A stretch of DNA of 64,000 nt from Nicotiana tabacum (Eukaryota; Streptophyta; Magnoliopsida; Solanales; Solanaceae). Numbering within the stretch: the first letter of the stretch is position 1; every line of letters starts with the position of its first letter. Shown here piece by piece: positions 1 through 11,525 of this stretch. The stretch spans positions 190,371,276-190,435,275 of the forward strand of contig NC_134087.1 of assembly GCF_000715075.1 (NCBI RefSeq), in the 5' to 3' direction. The position numbers and the translations under genes were made by a program. The notes beneath the pieces were generated by a model. That model was not told where the DNA came from and made no database searches. It saw only the letters and a program-made list of their open reading frames with translations.

Positions 1-321
1 GCTTCTACATCTCTACATTAATGTTTTCTTTATTTCCAAAATAGTTGTAATTTATTTCAGATCGATGTTTGTAGAAAATCATAGTGTGTTCGTGGATTGT
101 GACACCATATTCTGGATATTAATAGCAATGGTATTGGTAATAGCATAAACAAAAAGGCTATTTACTTACTTGCGTATTTATTTCTACTTGTTTTAGCTTG
201 TTAATCTTTAATCAATGAAACGTACAGGAAATTGGTTAACAAACTCTAACATTCGCTTGCCTAGCATGTGTGATGTTAGGTGCCATCACGGTCCCGATGG
301 TGGAAATTCTGGGTCCTGACA
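1..321 (+). repeat. Probable 3' tail of a gypsy-type LTR
   Basis: No coding potential is seen. The last 90 bases, ending in CCTGACA, look to me like the terminal part of a common Solanaceae gypsy LTR. The minus-strand copia RNase H reading is lost exactly here, as expected if an LTR was inserted into copia-D or the sequences were joined by deletion. The rest of that element lies outside the window, so orientation and family are inferred, and a target duplication cannot be tested. Confidence 0.4.
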
Positions 322-760
322 ATTTCGATATGTTTTGTTCTTTTGTGATGCAATGGATTCATAACAATTTGTAGTGCTTCTTTGTTATCACAGAATAATT
401 CAATTGGCAGCTTTTCTGCACCAAGCTCCTTAAACAAGCATGTTAACCAAACAAGTTCTGCTACTTTTCAAGATATGCTCCTGTATTCAGCTTCTACTGA
501 GCTTCTTGAGACTGTGTTTTGTTTCTTAGACTTCCAAGATATAAGAGAATTTTCGTGCTTAAAAAGAAAACATGTGACTGATTTTCTTGTGTTAGGACAT
601 GAAGCCCAATCAACATCACCATATGCACTTAGTGTATTGCTATTTTGACTGCTTATCAAGATCCCCACACCCGAGTCCTTCTTGACATATTTGACCATTC
701 TCAAGGCTGCCTCCTAGTGACTTCTTTTGTGTTGTTGCATAAATTGACTAAGTGTTTGGA
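322..760 (-). pseudogene. copia-D RNase H, broken
   Basis: Encodes the Ty1-copia RNase H, which removes RNA from the RNA/DNA hybrid during reverse transcription. Visible landmarks on the minus strand are GDVDWASCPNTRKSV, SWKSKKQNTVSRSS and VEAEYRSIS, matching the usual Y-x-D-x-D-W-A / SRSS-x-A-E-Y pattern. A stop follows EYRSIS. The next part (AELVW, LFCDNKEAL, KRTKHIEI) is in another frame, so there is a frameshift. The reading ends abruptly at HIEI, where foreign sequence begins. Nonfunctional. Confidence 0.75.
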
Positions 761-779
761 CTGCAAAGGCTATGTCTGA

Positions 780-1730
780 TCTTGTAAATGTTAAGTATAA
801 CAACTTCCCAATGAGTCTCTAATATTTGCCCTTGTCTTCCAGCTGCTCATCACCTTCTAAGCCTGTGATATCATTCAACTCTTTAAGAGTGTATTTCTGG
901 TTGTACTCTAATGGGGTGCAAGCTTGTTTAGAGGCACTTAGTCGTAATTCTTCAATGAGTTCCAGTGAATATTTTCTCTGATTCATCAAAATTCTTCTCT
1001 TCGGCCTGCTGAACTCCATTCCCAAAAATTACCTTAATTCTCCAAGTTCTTTCATCTTAAAAGCTTGCTATAATTTTAGCTTTGTTTCTTCTATCAACTG
1101 GAGATTGTTTCTAGTGAACAACATGTCATCCATATAAACAAGAATGACAAGTATATTAGTCCCTATCTTCTGTGTAAAAAGGGAATAATCAAGAGTACTC
1201 TGAAATAACCCTTGAGCTGTAAGTGTTTCTATGAGTTTGACATTCCATTATCTACTTGATTGCTTCGGACCATATAAGAATTTAACAAGCTTAGATACCA
1301 TTGGATTCTCCACCTGGCTTGTAAAGCCCTAAGGTAGTTACATGTAGACTTCATCTGGTAAGTCACCCTGTAGGAAAGTATTGTACACATTCATTTGACG
1401 GTTGTGATACCTTCCATTGCAGCTAAGGATATGCCTGATATCATAGTGACAATCTTTACAACTGGTGAGAATGTCTCATTGTAGTGAAAGCCCTCTTGTT
1501 GATTATAACCTCCAGTTACCAAATGAGCTGTGAACCTTTCTACCTCACCATTAGCTTTATACTTGGCCTTAAATACCCATTTACAGCCAATAGAAACCTT
1601 CCCATTAGGTAAAGAAACCAGCTTCTAGGGGTGGTTATCTTTCAAGACTTGAATTTCAGCTCTCATGGCCTCCACCCACCTTAAATCTTTGGAAGCATCA
1701 TAAAATACTTTTGGCTCCATAATTAAAGTA
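780..1730 (-). pseudogene. copia-D reverse transcriptase, fragmented
   Basis: Minus-strand reverse transcriptase in at least three frames. Readable pieces run from the N-terminal block (WKLVSLPNGK, IGCKWVFKAKYKANGEVERF, then VTGGYNQQEGFHYNETFSPVV) through the palm, where the YVDD region is only recognisable in a shifted frame (LFIWMTCCSL-like), to the C-terminal segment at 819-1025 (RRILMNQRKYSLELIEEL, ACTPLEYNQK). Stop codons and indels break it throughout. Confidence 0.7.
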
Positions 1731-1981
1731 AAAGATGCAATATAGTACTTGTATGGTGGCTTCAGGGAAGAGTACTTAACTGAGTGATCAATAGGACAAG
1801 GGATGATTGAAGTAGTGCTGGTAGGTGTAGTGATATAGTCTGATAACCATCATGTAGGTTTCTTTGTTCTAGTAGACTTTGTGAAGGTCTATAGATCTTT
1901 AGAGGCTGAGTTATGTGATAAACTTTGTGGCTCTTCTAGATCTTCAGGTTCAATTGTAGAGTCTGTAGAATGTTCTTCATT

Positions 1982-2398
1982 CTAATGCATCAACTCATCA
2001 TGATAATGACCTTCATGTTGTTGTTGAGTAATATCTTCATGAGTCTCCTCATGGTGTGCTTTTGATTCCTTCTCTTGAACTATTGATTCCTCTCCTTGAA
2101 CTTCTGTCATCTCATTTGTTGTGTAGTCTAAGTTTGGATCATTGTTACTAGGGACATGTCTAGAGTTGTTTGGTTCAACTTCTGAGAACAATGATGGTTG
2201 TGTAAATGCTTTGTGCTTGAAAGGAAAAATATGTTCCTTAAAATGATCATCTCTATTAACAAAGAACACACAATTAGTGAGGTTGTATAGTATATACCCT
2301 TTGCTGACTGCTGAGTATCCTATCATAACTACTGCAACTATTGTTGCTGCAAACTTGTCATGGTTATGGACCTTCTTGGCAAAACAAAGGCATCCCAT
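1982..2398 (-). pseudogene. copia-D integrase C-terminal region and linker to RT
   Basis: A 138-codon open stretch covering the region between the integrase core and reverse transcriptase. It keeps the typical copia segment AVVMIGYSAVSKGYILYN and FVNRDDHFKEHIFPFK, followed by a low-complexity acidic and His-rich linker (SKAHHEETHEDITQQQH) of the kind seen before the RT. A stop separates it from the integrase core upstream on the minus strand. It has no enzymatic role alone. Confidence 0.75.
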
Positions 2399-2430
2399 TA
2401 GTCTTAGATGATCTAGCTTTGGTCTTCTTT

Positions 2431-2969
2431 TTAAAAGACCTCATAAGGTGGATTCCCTTCTAGAACAACTAATGACATCCTGTTAATCAAATATACTGCA
2501 GCTAGAACATAGTGTCCCCAAAACTTCAGAGGAATACCTCCTTGAAACTTGACTGCTCTTGCAATTTTCAAAATATGTATGTGTTTCCTTTTAGCAATTC
2601 CATTTTGCTGATGGGTACAAACATACCCATCACATGTTCTCTGATGAATTATCCCTAAAGATTGAAACAAATGAAAATAGTTGGTGTTGATGAATTCTCC
2701 ACCATTGCCAGATCTTAACATTTTGACTGTTTTCACAAATTGAGACTTGACCAATGAGAATAAATTCATGAGCATTATAACTGCATCACTTTTAAGTCTA
2801 AGCAGAAACAACCAAATAGTTCTTGAACAGTCATCCAAAATAGTCATAAATATTTTATTCCCATCAACTGTAGGTACATTATAAGGTCCTCATACATTAA
2901 TATGTAACAATTCAAAAACATTAGAAGAGCTACTTGTACTGATGTGAAATGGTAGTCTAGTATGCCTTG
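2431..2969 (-). pseudogene. copia-D integrase core, catalytic Asp changed
   Basis: DDE integrase core, the enzyme that joins cDNA to host DNA. The first Asp is in the TILDDCSR segment. The second catalytic Asp lies in a block normally written RSDNGGEF, which here reads RSGNGGEF, so Asp is replaced by Gly. The third position is normally the Glu of NG-x-A-E-R-K; here NGIAKRKH, so Glu is replaced by Lys. With two of three catalytic residues gone this copy could not integrate. The stretch between 2848 and the upstream reading frame is broken. Confidence 0.85.
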
Positions 2970-3929
2970 CTAAGCATACATTCTACAGCTATCTAGTGCT
3001 ACGTTATATTCTTCTTGCCCCAAACCTAAAATCCATTTTAAAGTTACTGTTGATGTATGTCCAAGCCTTTTATTCCATAGTCCAATGTTCAATTTCTCCT
3101 TTATTCCAGTCAATCCTCTTGCTATAGAGTTGCGGTTTTTGGTAGGTTTTTGAAGAAACAGATAGAGTGTTTCACTTTCTCTACCAATCCTTTTCACCAG
3201 TTCATTGTAGAGGTCTTGGAATATATAGAAATGTGGAAAGAAACACACTGAGCACTGCAACTTCTTTATAATTTTAGATACTGACAAAAGAATATACCTA
3301 AATTCTGGTATATATAGAACATCATCTATTTCAATGTTATCAATCAATCTACAAGATCCAAAATGTGTCACAACCGTGGTCACACCATTTGACAGATATA
3401 CCTTTTTTCTTTCATTCTTATCACTTTTCCTTTTTGTACTCAACATATTTATGTTAGCCACTATATGATTTGTGGCTCCAGAATTAACAATCCAATGTTT
3501 TACGTGTGCATTTGCTAGAAAAGCATCAATAGTACCTGCAATGTTGGCCATGCCAATTGAAGTTGAACCTTCACTTGTACCATCCTTGATGAGCAACTTT
3601 AGGATCTGATTATAATGTTCTGATGTGAAATATGGTCCTTGAATCCCATATGTGGTGTTGAGTTTGTTTTTTCTTCCATTTGTATTTGTAATTGCATCAT
3701 GCCTTCTTTGATCCTCCACTACAGCATTGTGAACAACTCCGACATCATGCTTCTTTCTATACTTGAAGTCAACAGGATATCCAATCAACTTGTAGCATCC
3801 TTCACAGGTGTGCCCTTTGAGTTTGCAATAATAAAAATATAAGTTGTAGTTCCTTTTCCCTTTCTGAGCAGGATTATTGGCTCCTGTTGTCATGAGTGTT
3901 TTCACCTCTCCAGTGTCAGCATTTGTCAT
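2970..3929 (-). pseudogene. copia-D gag zinc knuckle, protease and GAG-pre-integrase domain
   Basis: The longest open stretch of copia-D (319 codons). Near residues 32-45 is a gag zinc knuckle of the CCHC type, but the first Cys position is Phe (YFYYCKLKGHTCEGC). Near residue 150 is the aspartic protease active site, normally D-S/T-G-A; it reads WIVNSGATNH, so the catalytic Asp is Asn. Near residue 283 is the GAG-pre-integrase signature LWNKRLGHTS. The frame is long and open despite two inactivating substitutions. Confidence 0.85.
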
Positions 3930-4299
3930 GCTCCTCTAGCTTTCTCTTTCCATCAACGTCAAGTATGCTTTGTTGATTGTAGGCACTGCCGCCATCATCA
4001 GAAGTTGGCTTCTTGCCTATTCATAAGACTCATTGAGTCCCATTAGAAACTGTAATAGTTTTAGCCTCCCCATGGACAGTACAAATTCACGCAACTTGGC
4101 ACAATCACAACGAGGAATTGGAGCAAGGTTGTCAAACTCGACCCATAGCAAACGTAATTTTGATAATTAAGCATTAATGCAATTGGTACCTGAGTTATAG
4201 AAGCAATCTCCTTGTGTATTTGAAAATTCCTAGAACAATCGATTTATCAAATTATTCCTTCAAACCTCCCCAAACCGAGGAAGCACTTGTTGAGTATAC
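3930..4299 (-). pseudogene. copia-D gag remnant
   Basis: Minus-strand translations in changing frames resemble the middle of a copia gag polyprotein (a segment like FLMGLNESYE can be made out near 4040, then MERES just upstream of the knuckle frame). Stops are dense. The reading ends where the Ogre-0 LTR begins, so the 5' part of copia-D gag and its LTR are missing. Confidence 0.5.
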
Positions 4300-4923
4300 T
4301 GTTTTTTGATGCCCAATTTTACCCTCATATTTTTTCAAATAGTATATATATTTTAAAAATGTCATTTTGCATCATTATTTATTCCATAACTTTTCGCAAT
4401 TTTTAGAACTTTAAATTCAATTTTCTTGCATTTAAATTACTTAAATATTTATTCGTTATCCCTCTAAATTATGTATGATGACTTAATCATCCAAATTTGT
4501 TATTTATCTCCACATATATCTTTTAAAATATTTTTACTTTATTTTACGTAATTGCATTTTTCTAAGCTATTTACATAATTTTGCAGTAATAACCTATATT
4601 CTACACATAATTGTATTCATTATATTATTTATACTAAAATATTCTTTATGATATTTTTATTATATTAAGCTATTATTTTAAAGTATTTTACTCATAAATA
4701 ATATTTTTATCATGTATTAGTTATTTTTTATAATTTATTTTTCATATTTAAATTATAGCACGTCTTTAAGTCAAATTCGGACAACATTAGTGGCCCAAAT
4801 ACTCCAAAAATCTCTGGCCCGATCTTCCAGCCCAAACCAAACAACTCTTAACCTCAACTCGGTCGCGACCCATTAAACCAACCCGCCCCGCTCGATTTTT
4901 AATCTTGACCGTTGATATCTTAA

Positions 4924-5017
4924 GATCAACGACCCGCAAATACCCTACCCTTTTTAATTACCCAACCCTAGATCAACGACCCACAAATACCCTACCCTTT
5001 TTAATTACCCAACCCCA
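4924..5017 (+). repeat. 47-bp tandem duplication in the Ogre-0 LTR
   Basis: Two adjacent copies of a 47-bp unit starting GATCAACGACCC differ at one clear position (CCGC against CCAC). The Ogre-1 LTR has a single related segment at the equivalent place (GATCAACGGTCC near 29652 and GATCAATGGTCA near 43313), so the duplication is specific to this copy or subfamily. Confidence 0.85.
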
Positions 5018-5464
5018 AACCTTAATCCCAGTATCTTGAGACAGCTGCCTCTGTATTCTCTCGACTCCCCCCCCTCTCTAAGAAACCCTAGCTACCATAT
5101 TCCTAATCTTCTCCAATTCCAACCCAAACATGGAATCAATCTATGATCCACTTACCTATTTTGTGATACTCTGCTATTATGCGCGTATATATGGTGTTAC
5201 TTAGTTCTTGCCCTATTTGTGGCAAGAACTACCTTTCAAGAATGGGATCGATTTACTTTGATTTTGTGGAGATCTGGACGATCTTTCGTCTATATAAATG
5301 CCACAATGAACGATTCTTGCATTATTGGTTCGATTCAAGACCGTTGGACCCAACTAGTGTTTGCGATTTTCTTTTTCCTTACTGATTTCGATTGCATGTG
5401 ATATTCTTTCCTTTCTTGTGTTTGACTGATAATTTTCCATGTTTGTTGTTTCAATTTCTGCTAC

Positions 5465-5472
5465 TATATAAA
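5465..5472 (+). promoter_or_regulatory. Candidate TATA box of the Ogre-0 LTR
   Basis: TATATAAA sits at a place equivalent to TATAAATA in the Ogre-1 and Ogre-3 LTRs, upstream of the region that shares a GCAAGCCAAGGCTAA-like block (AGAAGCCAAGGCCAT here). It probably marks the U3/R border. Confidence 0.5.
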
Positions 5473-7387
5473 CCCCTCTCATATTCCCTTTAAACAGACC
5501 TTAATCATTGTACTCTCACTCTAACTAGTCCTATATTATTCTAAAATTCGAGCTCTTGGCCCGCTAGAAGCCAAGGCCATCAGAATTTAATTATTCGACC
5601 TCTCTCAGTGCGAGCACTGCTCGAGGTTCATTTGAAGCCCTTGGGAACTCTGACACACTGAGAATTTTGGGATTTCATTGCTTTTCTACAATCGCCGCTA
5701 TTTCTGAGATTTTGAATTTCTCATTCTTTGTTCGATTTGTTTGCAACTGGTACTTCATACCCTTGAAATTCCTACTTCTTTCTGTTTGTATTATGTGCAC
5801 TGGTGCTACTTAGATTTCCTTGAATTAATTTTGATATTATTCCACTTTGTATACGGGTCTCTGTGTCTTAATACCATTCAGCAGTAGCTTCAACTCTGTT
5901 CAAATCGTGTTCGTAATATAGCCTGATCGATGTTTGTTGCACCTTATTTTGATTTCTTGTACTAAAACCCTTAGAAAACTATGTCATTGTTCAGAATTTC
6001 TCTCTTCCTATTGAATCTGTGATTTCTCTACAAGTTATGTGACAATGATGTGTGAATGCTTAGCCTAATATGTTCTCTTGCCACTGCTAGCTTTAATGCA
6101 TGCCCATTATATGTGTCCCACCTGATTGATTTTTGATCATCATGTTTTTGTGTAGCTAGTTATTTATACATGTCATTTGTTATGAGTCTATGCCTTAGAT
6201 TCCTGGGAGGAGCTAATTCGCGCCTAGAATTTTCCTGAAAGAACTTTTATTGACAATTCCTTTATGAGACCCCTTTTTTACTTACGTACATAAACCATAT
6301 TTGATGTTGCAATGTTTTAACCAAATATGTTGCTTTGTTATGGTGTTTGATCACTCCTGCATTCATTGGTATTGCTTGTGTTCTAGTCAAATCCCAATAC
6401 ATTTAGGTACCATGATCATGAATAGTCAATTGGCCTATGTTCTATGTCTGCCTGTACTATTTAACTTTAAGATAACATGTCTTCCTGCCATATCTTTGTG
6501 TTGTACTCAGCATGATTAGGCTTCTCAATGATTTCTTGCTTGCTTCCTTGTTATGAATAATTGTCATTTCCTGAATATGACTCTGCCTGACCATTCATGA
6601 CTTAGATTGCTAGGTTTTAGAATCCATTTAGGCTAGTGCTCTATTCTGAACTCATTTGTTATATGCATCTTGTATGCGTTTATCCAGTAACCCCCAAATG
6701 ACCTGCTTCCCCTAATCCTCTCTCTCAATGTGTTTTTTTTCTGCTCAACATGCTATCCCCTGCTAAGTGATTAAACTTGTAATGTCAGTTTGTCATATCA
6801 ACTTGCCATGATGAATTTAAGCCTTATTGATTATCTTAGTTTTCATGTTCCTTTGTCTAATTGATCTTGTTACGCTTGCTTCCAAAATACAAATACACTT
6901 TTCTATAAATTCTGTCATCTAGTCATTGTTAGTGAGCCTCAGAATCGTTTAAGTAATTGCTATGTGTGGTTTGTTTGGTTAAGTTATTAACTCACAATTG
7001 CTTGGTAAGTGGGACTATCTGGGTTTTGATATGGGTCCAAATGTGGACATGGACTGTGCAATCGATACACTCCAATGTTTGATCTGAGTTTGGTTCTAGG
7101 TTTTCCACAAGCGTGAGAAGCGAGCTTGTTGAAGGCCCAAGCAGCGCTTGGGTTATTTCTTCTTAGGCCTGCTCTATTTTGATGGGCCTATAGTCACCTC
7201 ATTTTTGTAATATTTGAGTTTGTTTCTTCTTTCATATTTGGGCATGTAATAATTTTTAAACAAACAATGGGGAAAATTTGTGAAAAGGAGGTTGGGTATC
7301 CTAATTCTTGCATAAACGGGTAGAGAGCATGCCAATAGGGTCTACCTGCTCTGTTTGCTACTTTGTTCGATGTGATTTATACACTAG

Positions 7388-7945
7388 TGGAAATCATGCT
7401 TATAGGGAATCACACCCTCCACTCAACTTGTCTAATACATGAATACTATCCAAAGTATGTTAGTTTAAGTACTTGTTTCCATGTCTACTACTGTGCGCTA
7501 TTAGACAACATGTCTATGGAAATCGATGCCTATGATTAATTGTTAATTATTAGACAACATGCCTATAGGATATAATAATATATGCCTTTGCTAATGCTCA
7601 TATAGATACCATAGCTATAGGATTTTAACTAATTAATTAGCTACTTCTGTTGCTTTCATTATACTGCCTATAGGGGATAAAGTATTATAAAAATCAAGTT
7701 AGAATGCCGACTGTTAAAAATCCTGCTTGTAGGATACTCTCACTCGCCTAGAAAGCCTGTCTATAAAATCAATACTGTTAATTCTGAGTTTTTAAACAGT
7801 GGTACTGCCTCATTGCGCAAATAATTAAAGATCATGGTTGTAGGGTTTGCAATACCTATAATCTGCAAATTACTTAGTCTAAAGTTGCAGTATTGCTTGT
7901 ACAATACTGGAAATCAGAATCATAGAAAGCATGCTTATAGGAATT
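7388..7945 (+). repeat. Dispersed ATGCCTATAGG-like motifs in the Ogre-0 LTR
   Basis: About nine degenerate copies of a motif with core AT(C/G)ATGCCTATAGG recur at intervals of 40 to 130 bases, for example near 7388 (ATCATGCTTATAGGG), 7554 (AACATGCCTATAGGA), 7603 (ACCATAGCTATAGGA), 7667 (CTGCCTATAGGGG) and 7934 (AGCATGCTTATAGGA). They are not a head-to-tail array. The same motif occurs in the Ogre-1 and Ogre-3 LTRs. Function unknown. Confidence 0.6.
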
Positions 7946-8650
7946 AATGCGTCTTAACTCTGAAACTGTATGCTACCTAATCTGCCCGCGTGCATTTGTT
8001 GTTTATGTGTGGAGGCTAACTTGAGCCTTTAATTGTCTTTACGTGAAGTCTTATCTGTTTTGAATGTCGCTTAGTTTTATCAATTTTTAGCAGCCTAATT
8101 AAGTCTAGAACCACCTAAATAGAGGTTCAAAGCCACATGGGCCACAAGCATGGGACGGGTAGTGCACGTATAAGGTATGATTTAGAATTGAATTAGAGCG
8201 CTTTTAAGTAAACAACTTTAACATAGTAATTGGGTAGCAGGAGATGATAGTATGTGCCCACTGAATAATATGAGAAACCCTACCTTAAGGGAGTTGCAAA
8301 GTATTATTTAAGTTGCATGGGGTGATCCTTTAGGCTAAAAAACTTAGGACCCCCTCCCCTTTTTTCTTTATGTACTTGTTCGTTTAATATAGATCAATTG
8401 AGCTATATCATTGTAGCCATTAAGATTTGTACCAAATCCCGCGTGTTATAGTAAAAATCTTCAACTTTTATATTTCTTTGTTATATGGTCACTTAGCCTA
8501 ATGACATAATCCATATAGTATTAAGTTCGGCCAGGACTATAGTTATGTCCCTCGAAGAATGCCTAATACCTTCTCTTTGAGGTAATTTGAGGCCTTACCC
8601 TATCTTTGGTGGCGTTGACTAGTCAAATAGAGTTATTTGTAAATAGGTTC

Positions 8651-8685
8651 CCTAACGCACCTTAAAATAGTTAGGTGACGACTTT
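8651..8685 (+). other. U5 hairpin and PBS-like decamer, Ogre-0
   Basis: CCTAAC at 8651 pairs with GTTAGG at 8670-8675. The next ten bases, TGACGACTTT, differ at two positions from TGGCGACTCT, the first ten bases of the tRNA-Arg PBS. The arrangement is conserved in all Ogre LTR ends of this window. Confidence 0.6.
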
Positions 8686-8760
8686 TTTCTTTTAACACCC
8701 ATTTAAAAGAGTTGTCCCGTGTAGAAGCCCGCTTTCGCAAGCAAACGGGGCATGACAGCA

Positions 8761-8778
8761 TGGCGACTCTGCTGGGGA
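8761..8778 (+). other. Primer-binding site for tRNA-Arg, Ogre-0
   Basis: TGGCGACTCTGCTGGGGA, three bases after the LTR end, is complementary to a plant tRNA-Arg 3' end including CCA. It primes minus-strand cDNA synthesis. An identical site follows the Ogre-1 LTR. Confidence 0.88.
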
Positions 8779-9599
8779 TTTTACACTTAGGCTCTTACCA
8801 TAATGAACTTGACTTATGTGGATTACTTTGTTGGTTACGCGTACATCCCTTCCCCTACTCACCCTTGTTTGTTTAAACCTGATATGATATGCGCATCCTT
8901 TCCTTCTCCATCTTTATTTGTTTAAGCCTGCTATGACATGCACATCCCTTCCCCATTCACCTTTATTTTCTATGCCCCCTCTTCATCTTGTCAAAATTAC
9001 TATATCATGCCTATTTCTTTACTTGCCTTATTACATTCCTGCATATATTCCATTAGCTAAACTAACTTCTTCCTTTTGTCTTTCTTTTTTATTCCATGAC
9101 TAATTCTGCTATCTTATTTATTGCTTTTACATATTTTATCATGCAAATACTTAGCAATATGTTATTATCTCTGCATAAAGATTGCTCCACATCATACTCC
9201 ACTCATGCTAATTATCAACATAGCGGCACTTGTTGAGTGTCCGTGCTCTTCCAAAACTACCATTTTTAAATCGGAAAGGCTTATTTGTAGTAGACTAGTC
9301 GATCAGCGGTACAATTGATGGTTCTGTGCCTTTGCCTCTCAAGTTGTCCACTTGAGAGTATCAGTCTAGACCATTCTGGAAACCTTACTCCTACTTGAAA
9401 TGTATATGCATCATGTTAAACCTAGTACGGGTTAGAACGTTGTTAATGTAATAGCCCGCTAAGATAAACCTTATCCAAAGTCCGACGGGATTTCTACAAT
9501 CCCAATGGACAACATCATGTTATATGCATTACTTGGAAAAAATGTGCCAATGTGTTGAATCTGGATGGGGAAGAGTTAACCTTTGTTTGTTTACAGAAA
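8779..9599 (+). other. Ogre-0 leader between PBS and ORF1
   Basis: About 820 bases without a convincing gene. The second half (roughly 9130-9590) is clearly related to the Ogre-1 leader at 34020-34490, including the blocks around GGAAAGGCTTATTTG, TCGATCAGCGGT and CCAATGGACAAC. It ends in a pyrimidine-rich tract and CAG just before the ORF1 ATG, which resembles a 3' splice site. It may also hold the packaging signal. Confidence 0.5.
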
Positions 9600-11186
9600 A
9601 TGAAGCACGAAGTCCTTAGGTTGGCATGGTCCAAAACATCCCACATTTGCTACTTCACTAGTGGAAAGACCTTGCATCTTGCGACAAGAATCACGTGAGA
9701 ATAGTACTTGGGGACCTACCATCCTTGCTTAACATCCAACCAAATAGGATATTGATTGAGGCCGCTACCATGTTCTGGGATGAGAATAGAGATGCCTTCC
9801 GGTTTGGTGATATAGAAATGACTCATCTCCTAGAAGAAATAGGAGGCTTCACTAAGTTGTCATGGGATAGTCCAGGATTATTGGTACCAGAAAATCGCAC
9901 CCCTCGGGGTTTTCTAAAGATACTGGGTTTTAAGAAAAATGATGAACTACTCTGTTTAAAGAAATCATACATCCCTTTTCGTTTTCTTTACGAGCGTTAT
10001 GGGCATAGTAAGTCGTATCGTCTTCATCATGAGGAACTCGCCGCTACTTCCCTGGGTTGGACGCACCGCCAGGTTTATGTGTTCATCATCTGCTTTTTGT
10101 GGTTATTAATATTTCCAATGAAAAGGGGAAGGATTCATACCCGCTTAGCCATGGTCTCTACGACTTTAATGGAAGGCGTCGATGGACAAACTTATACCAT
10201 CATCCCCATGATCTTAGCTGAAATGTGCTGCCCTCTAGATCGGTGCAAACAGGGATACAGATACTTTGAAGGTTGTAATCTGCTACTGCAAGTCTGGCTA
10301 CTGGAACACTTTCAGAGGGGAGAATATCGTCAAGAGCTTCTGCGATGGTCGTTGAATGACTATATAGCCTACCATCACCCAAAGAAAATGACATTTATCC
10401 CAGACAGGTTTGCACAACCTGGGAATGTTGTAAGTTGGGTACGTTTCTTTAGCAATGTGATAGACGAGCATGTACAATGGATGTTTGAATGGTTTCCTAA
10501 CAGTGAGTTCATCATCAAGTCAAGAGAAACTATTCATCTGGTACTGATAGGGTTGTGAGGCATCTATCCTTATGCTCCTATAAGGGTAATGAGACAAGCA
10601 GGAAGAAAACAGGTCATACCTCGGGTTTCCAACATGGTCCAGTACAAGGAAGATTTCAAAGGGGACGTCATTCCATTCAAGTTCAAGGCACAACATATGT
10701 GGGACAAGAAGATCATTGTGGAAAAAGAAACCATTGAGCCAGACAGGTATCATGCCGGTCATGTGTACTTCTATCCATCATGGTTAGTAGACGATATAGC
10801 AGGAGACGTTAAGGCAAGAGTCAATCTAAAAAACAGGATCATAGATGATTTTACTGAGGCACATGTTAAGTATAGAAAGGCTACGCAAAAGGGTTTTCGA
10901 GTATAAATCTAGACATCTGGAACAACACAAAGTGGACATGGAGGCAATAAAAGAGTGGAGGGAAATTAACACTAAGTAAACAAAGAGATTGGAATACCTG
11001 GAACAAGGGTTGATAGAGCTTGAGGGAAAGATGAGAAAGAGGCTCTCGGATTGTCAGAACACCGATGGCAGTGAAGGAGGGCCTCTAGAAAAGACTTACT
11101 TATTATTGGATATGCGCGATTTGGGGAACTTGATTGATGGAGTCAAAAGAGCCAAGCACGGAGAAGGTCGTTTAGGGACCAAGTAG
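9600..11186 (+). pseudogene. Ogre-0 ORF1: extra ORF upstream of gag, interrupted
   Basis: This is the additional protein Ogre elements encode before gag; its function is unknown. The start ATG at 9600 opens a short frame (MKHEVLRLAWSK) that stops after 32 codons. The main body is in another frame from 9695 to 10906. It is interrupted only by a TGA at 10556-10558 after LVLIGL, where Ogre relatives have Arg, so CGA to TGA is likely. Visible blocks: IEAATMFWDENRDAFRFGD, LLVPENRTPRGFLKILG, PMILAEMCCPLDRCKQGY, MFEWFPNSEFIIKSRET, ETIEPDRYHAGH. A hydrophobic stretch near residues 125-145 could be membrane-associated or just buried. The Lys/Glu-rich C-terminal tail (10989-11186, EYLEQGLIELEGKMRKRL) is in a third frame. 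The body resembles plant mobile-domain-like uncharacterised proteins; this is a loose impression. Confidence 0.75.
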
Positions 11187-11525
11187 ATTAGAAAATGATG
11201 TTCTTTATTTTTTCTAGCTTAGTTTTAGATTTCGATTTGTAATAAGGCTAAATTCCATTAGTAACTTTATTATTATTATCGATTTAGTAAGGGTTTGACT
11301 CATTTTTGCATTAATGAAATGACACAATTATTGGCATCAATTTTCTCCAAGTCTATGTATCACTTAGGCCTACCTCGGGCATAATGAGGTCCCCCAAATT
11401 AGGACGCTAATTATCGCATGACTTTGTGAAACATGTTTAATACTGCAAGTATTCTTTCAATATCCTTTACTAACTTGGTTACATTTTGTTTTTTCTTTCT
11501 TTTGATTATTCCCGTTTTCAAGGTT
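11187..11525 (+). other. Ogre-0 spacer between ORF1 and gag
   Basis: No gene. It starts after the ORF1 stop, is T-rich towards its end and finishes with a long pyrimidine tract and AAG before GGTTGGTTC. The corresponding Ogre-1 spacer ends in a pyrimidine tract and TTAG before GGTTGGTTC. The conserved AG-GTTGG border suggests a 3' splice site ahead of gag. Confidence 0.4.

Larger units (their letters stand above)
322..4299 (-). mobile_element. copia-D: decayed Ty1-copia retrotransposon, no LTRs seen
   Basis: On the minus strand the order is gag remnant, zinc knuckle, protease, GAG-pre-integrase, integrase, linker, reverse transcriptase, RNase H, the Ty1-copia order (integrase before RT). Neither LTR is visible: the gag end is cut by the Ogre-0 LTR and the RNase H end by a probable LTR tail. 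Several catalytic residues are changed and the frame is broken many times, so this is an old, inactive copy. The knuckle is followed by a YKLIGYP-type segment, which recalls Retrofit/Ale-type copia elements; the lineage is a guess. Confidence 0.85.
4300..8757 (+). repeat. Ogre-0 5' LTR (about 4.46 kb)
   Basis: Begins TGTTTTTTGATGCCC, related to the start of the Ogre-1 3' LTR (TGTTGATACCC), and ends CATGACA, three bases before the PBS. The first 700 bases are AT-rich. A TATA box lies near 5465, followed by a presumed R/U5 region with short open frames of no recognisable product. The downstream half carries repeated ATGCCTATAGG-like motifs and a conserved hairpin near the end. LTRs over 4 kb are typical of Ogre elements. 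No partner LTR is in the window. Confidence 0.8.

Noticed and set aside
5179..5401. Small open frames in the Ogre-0 LTR
   Set aside because: Two overlapping frames with no recognisable domain, inside LTR sequence; chance openings.
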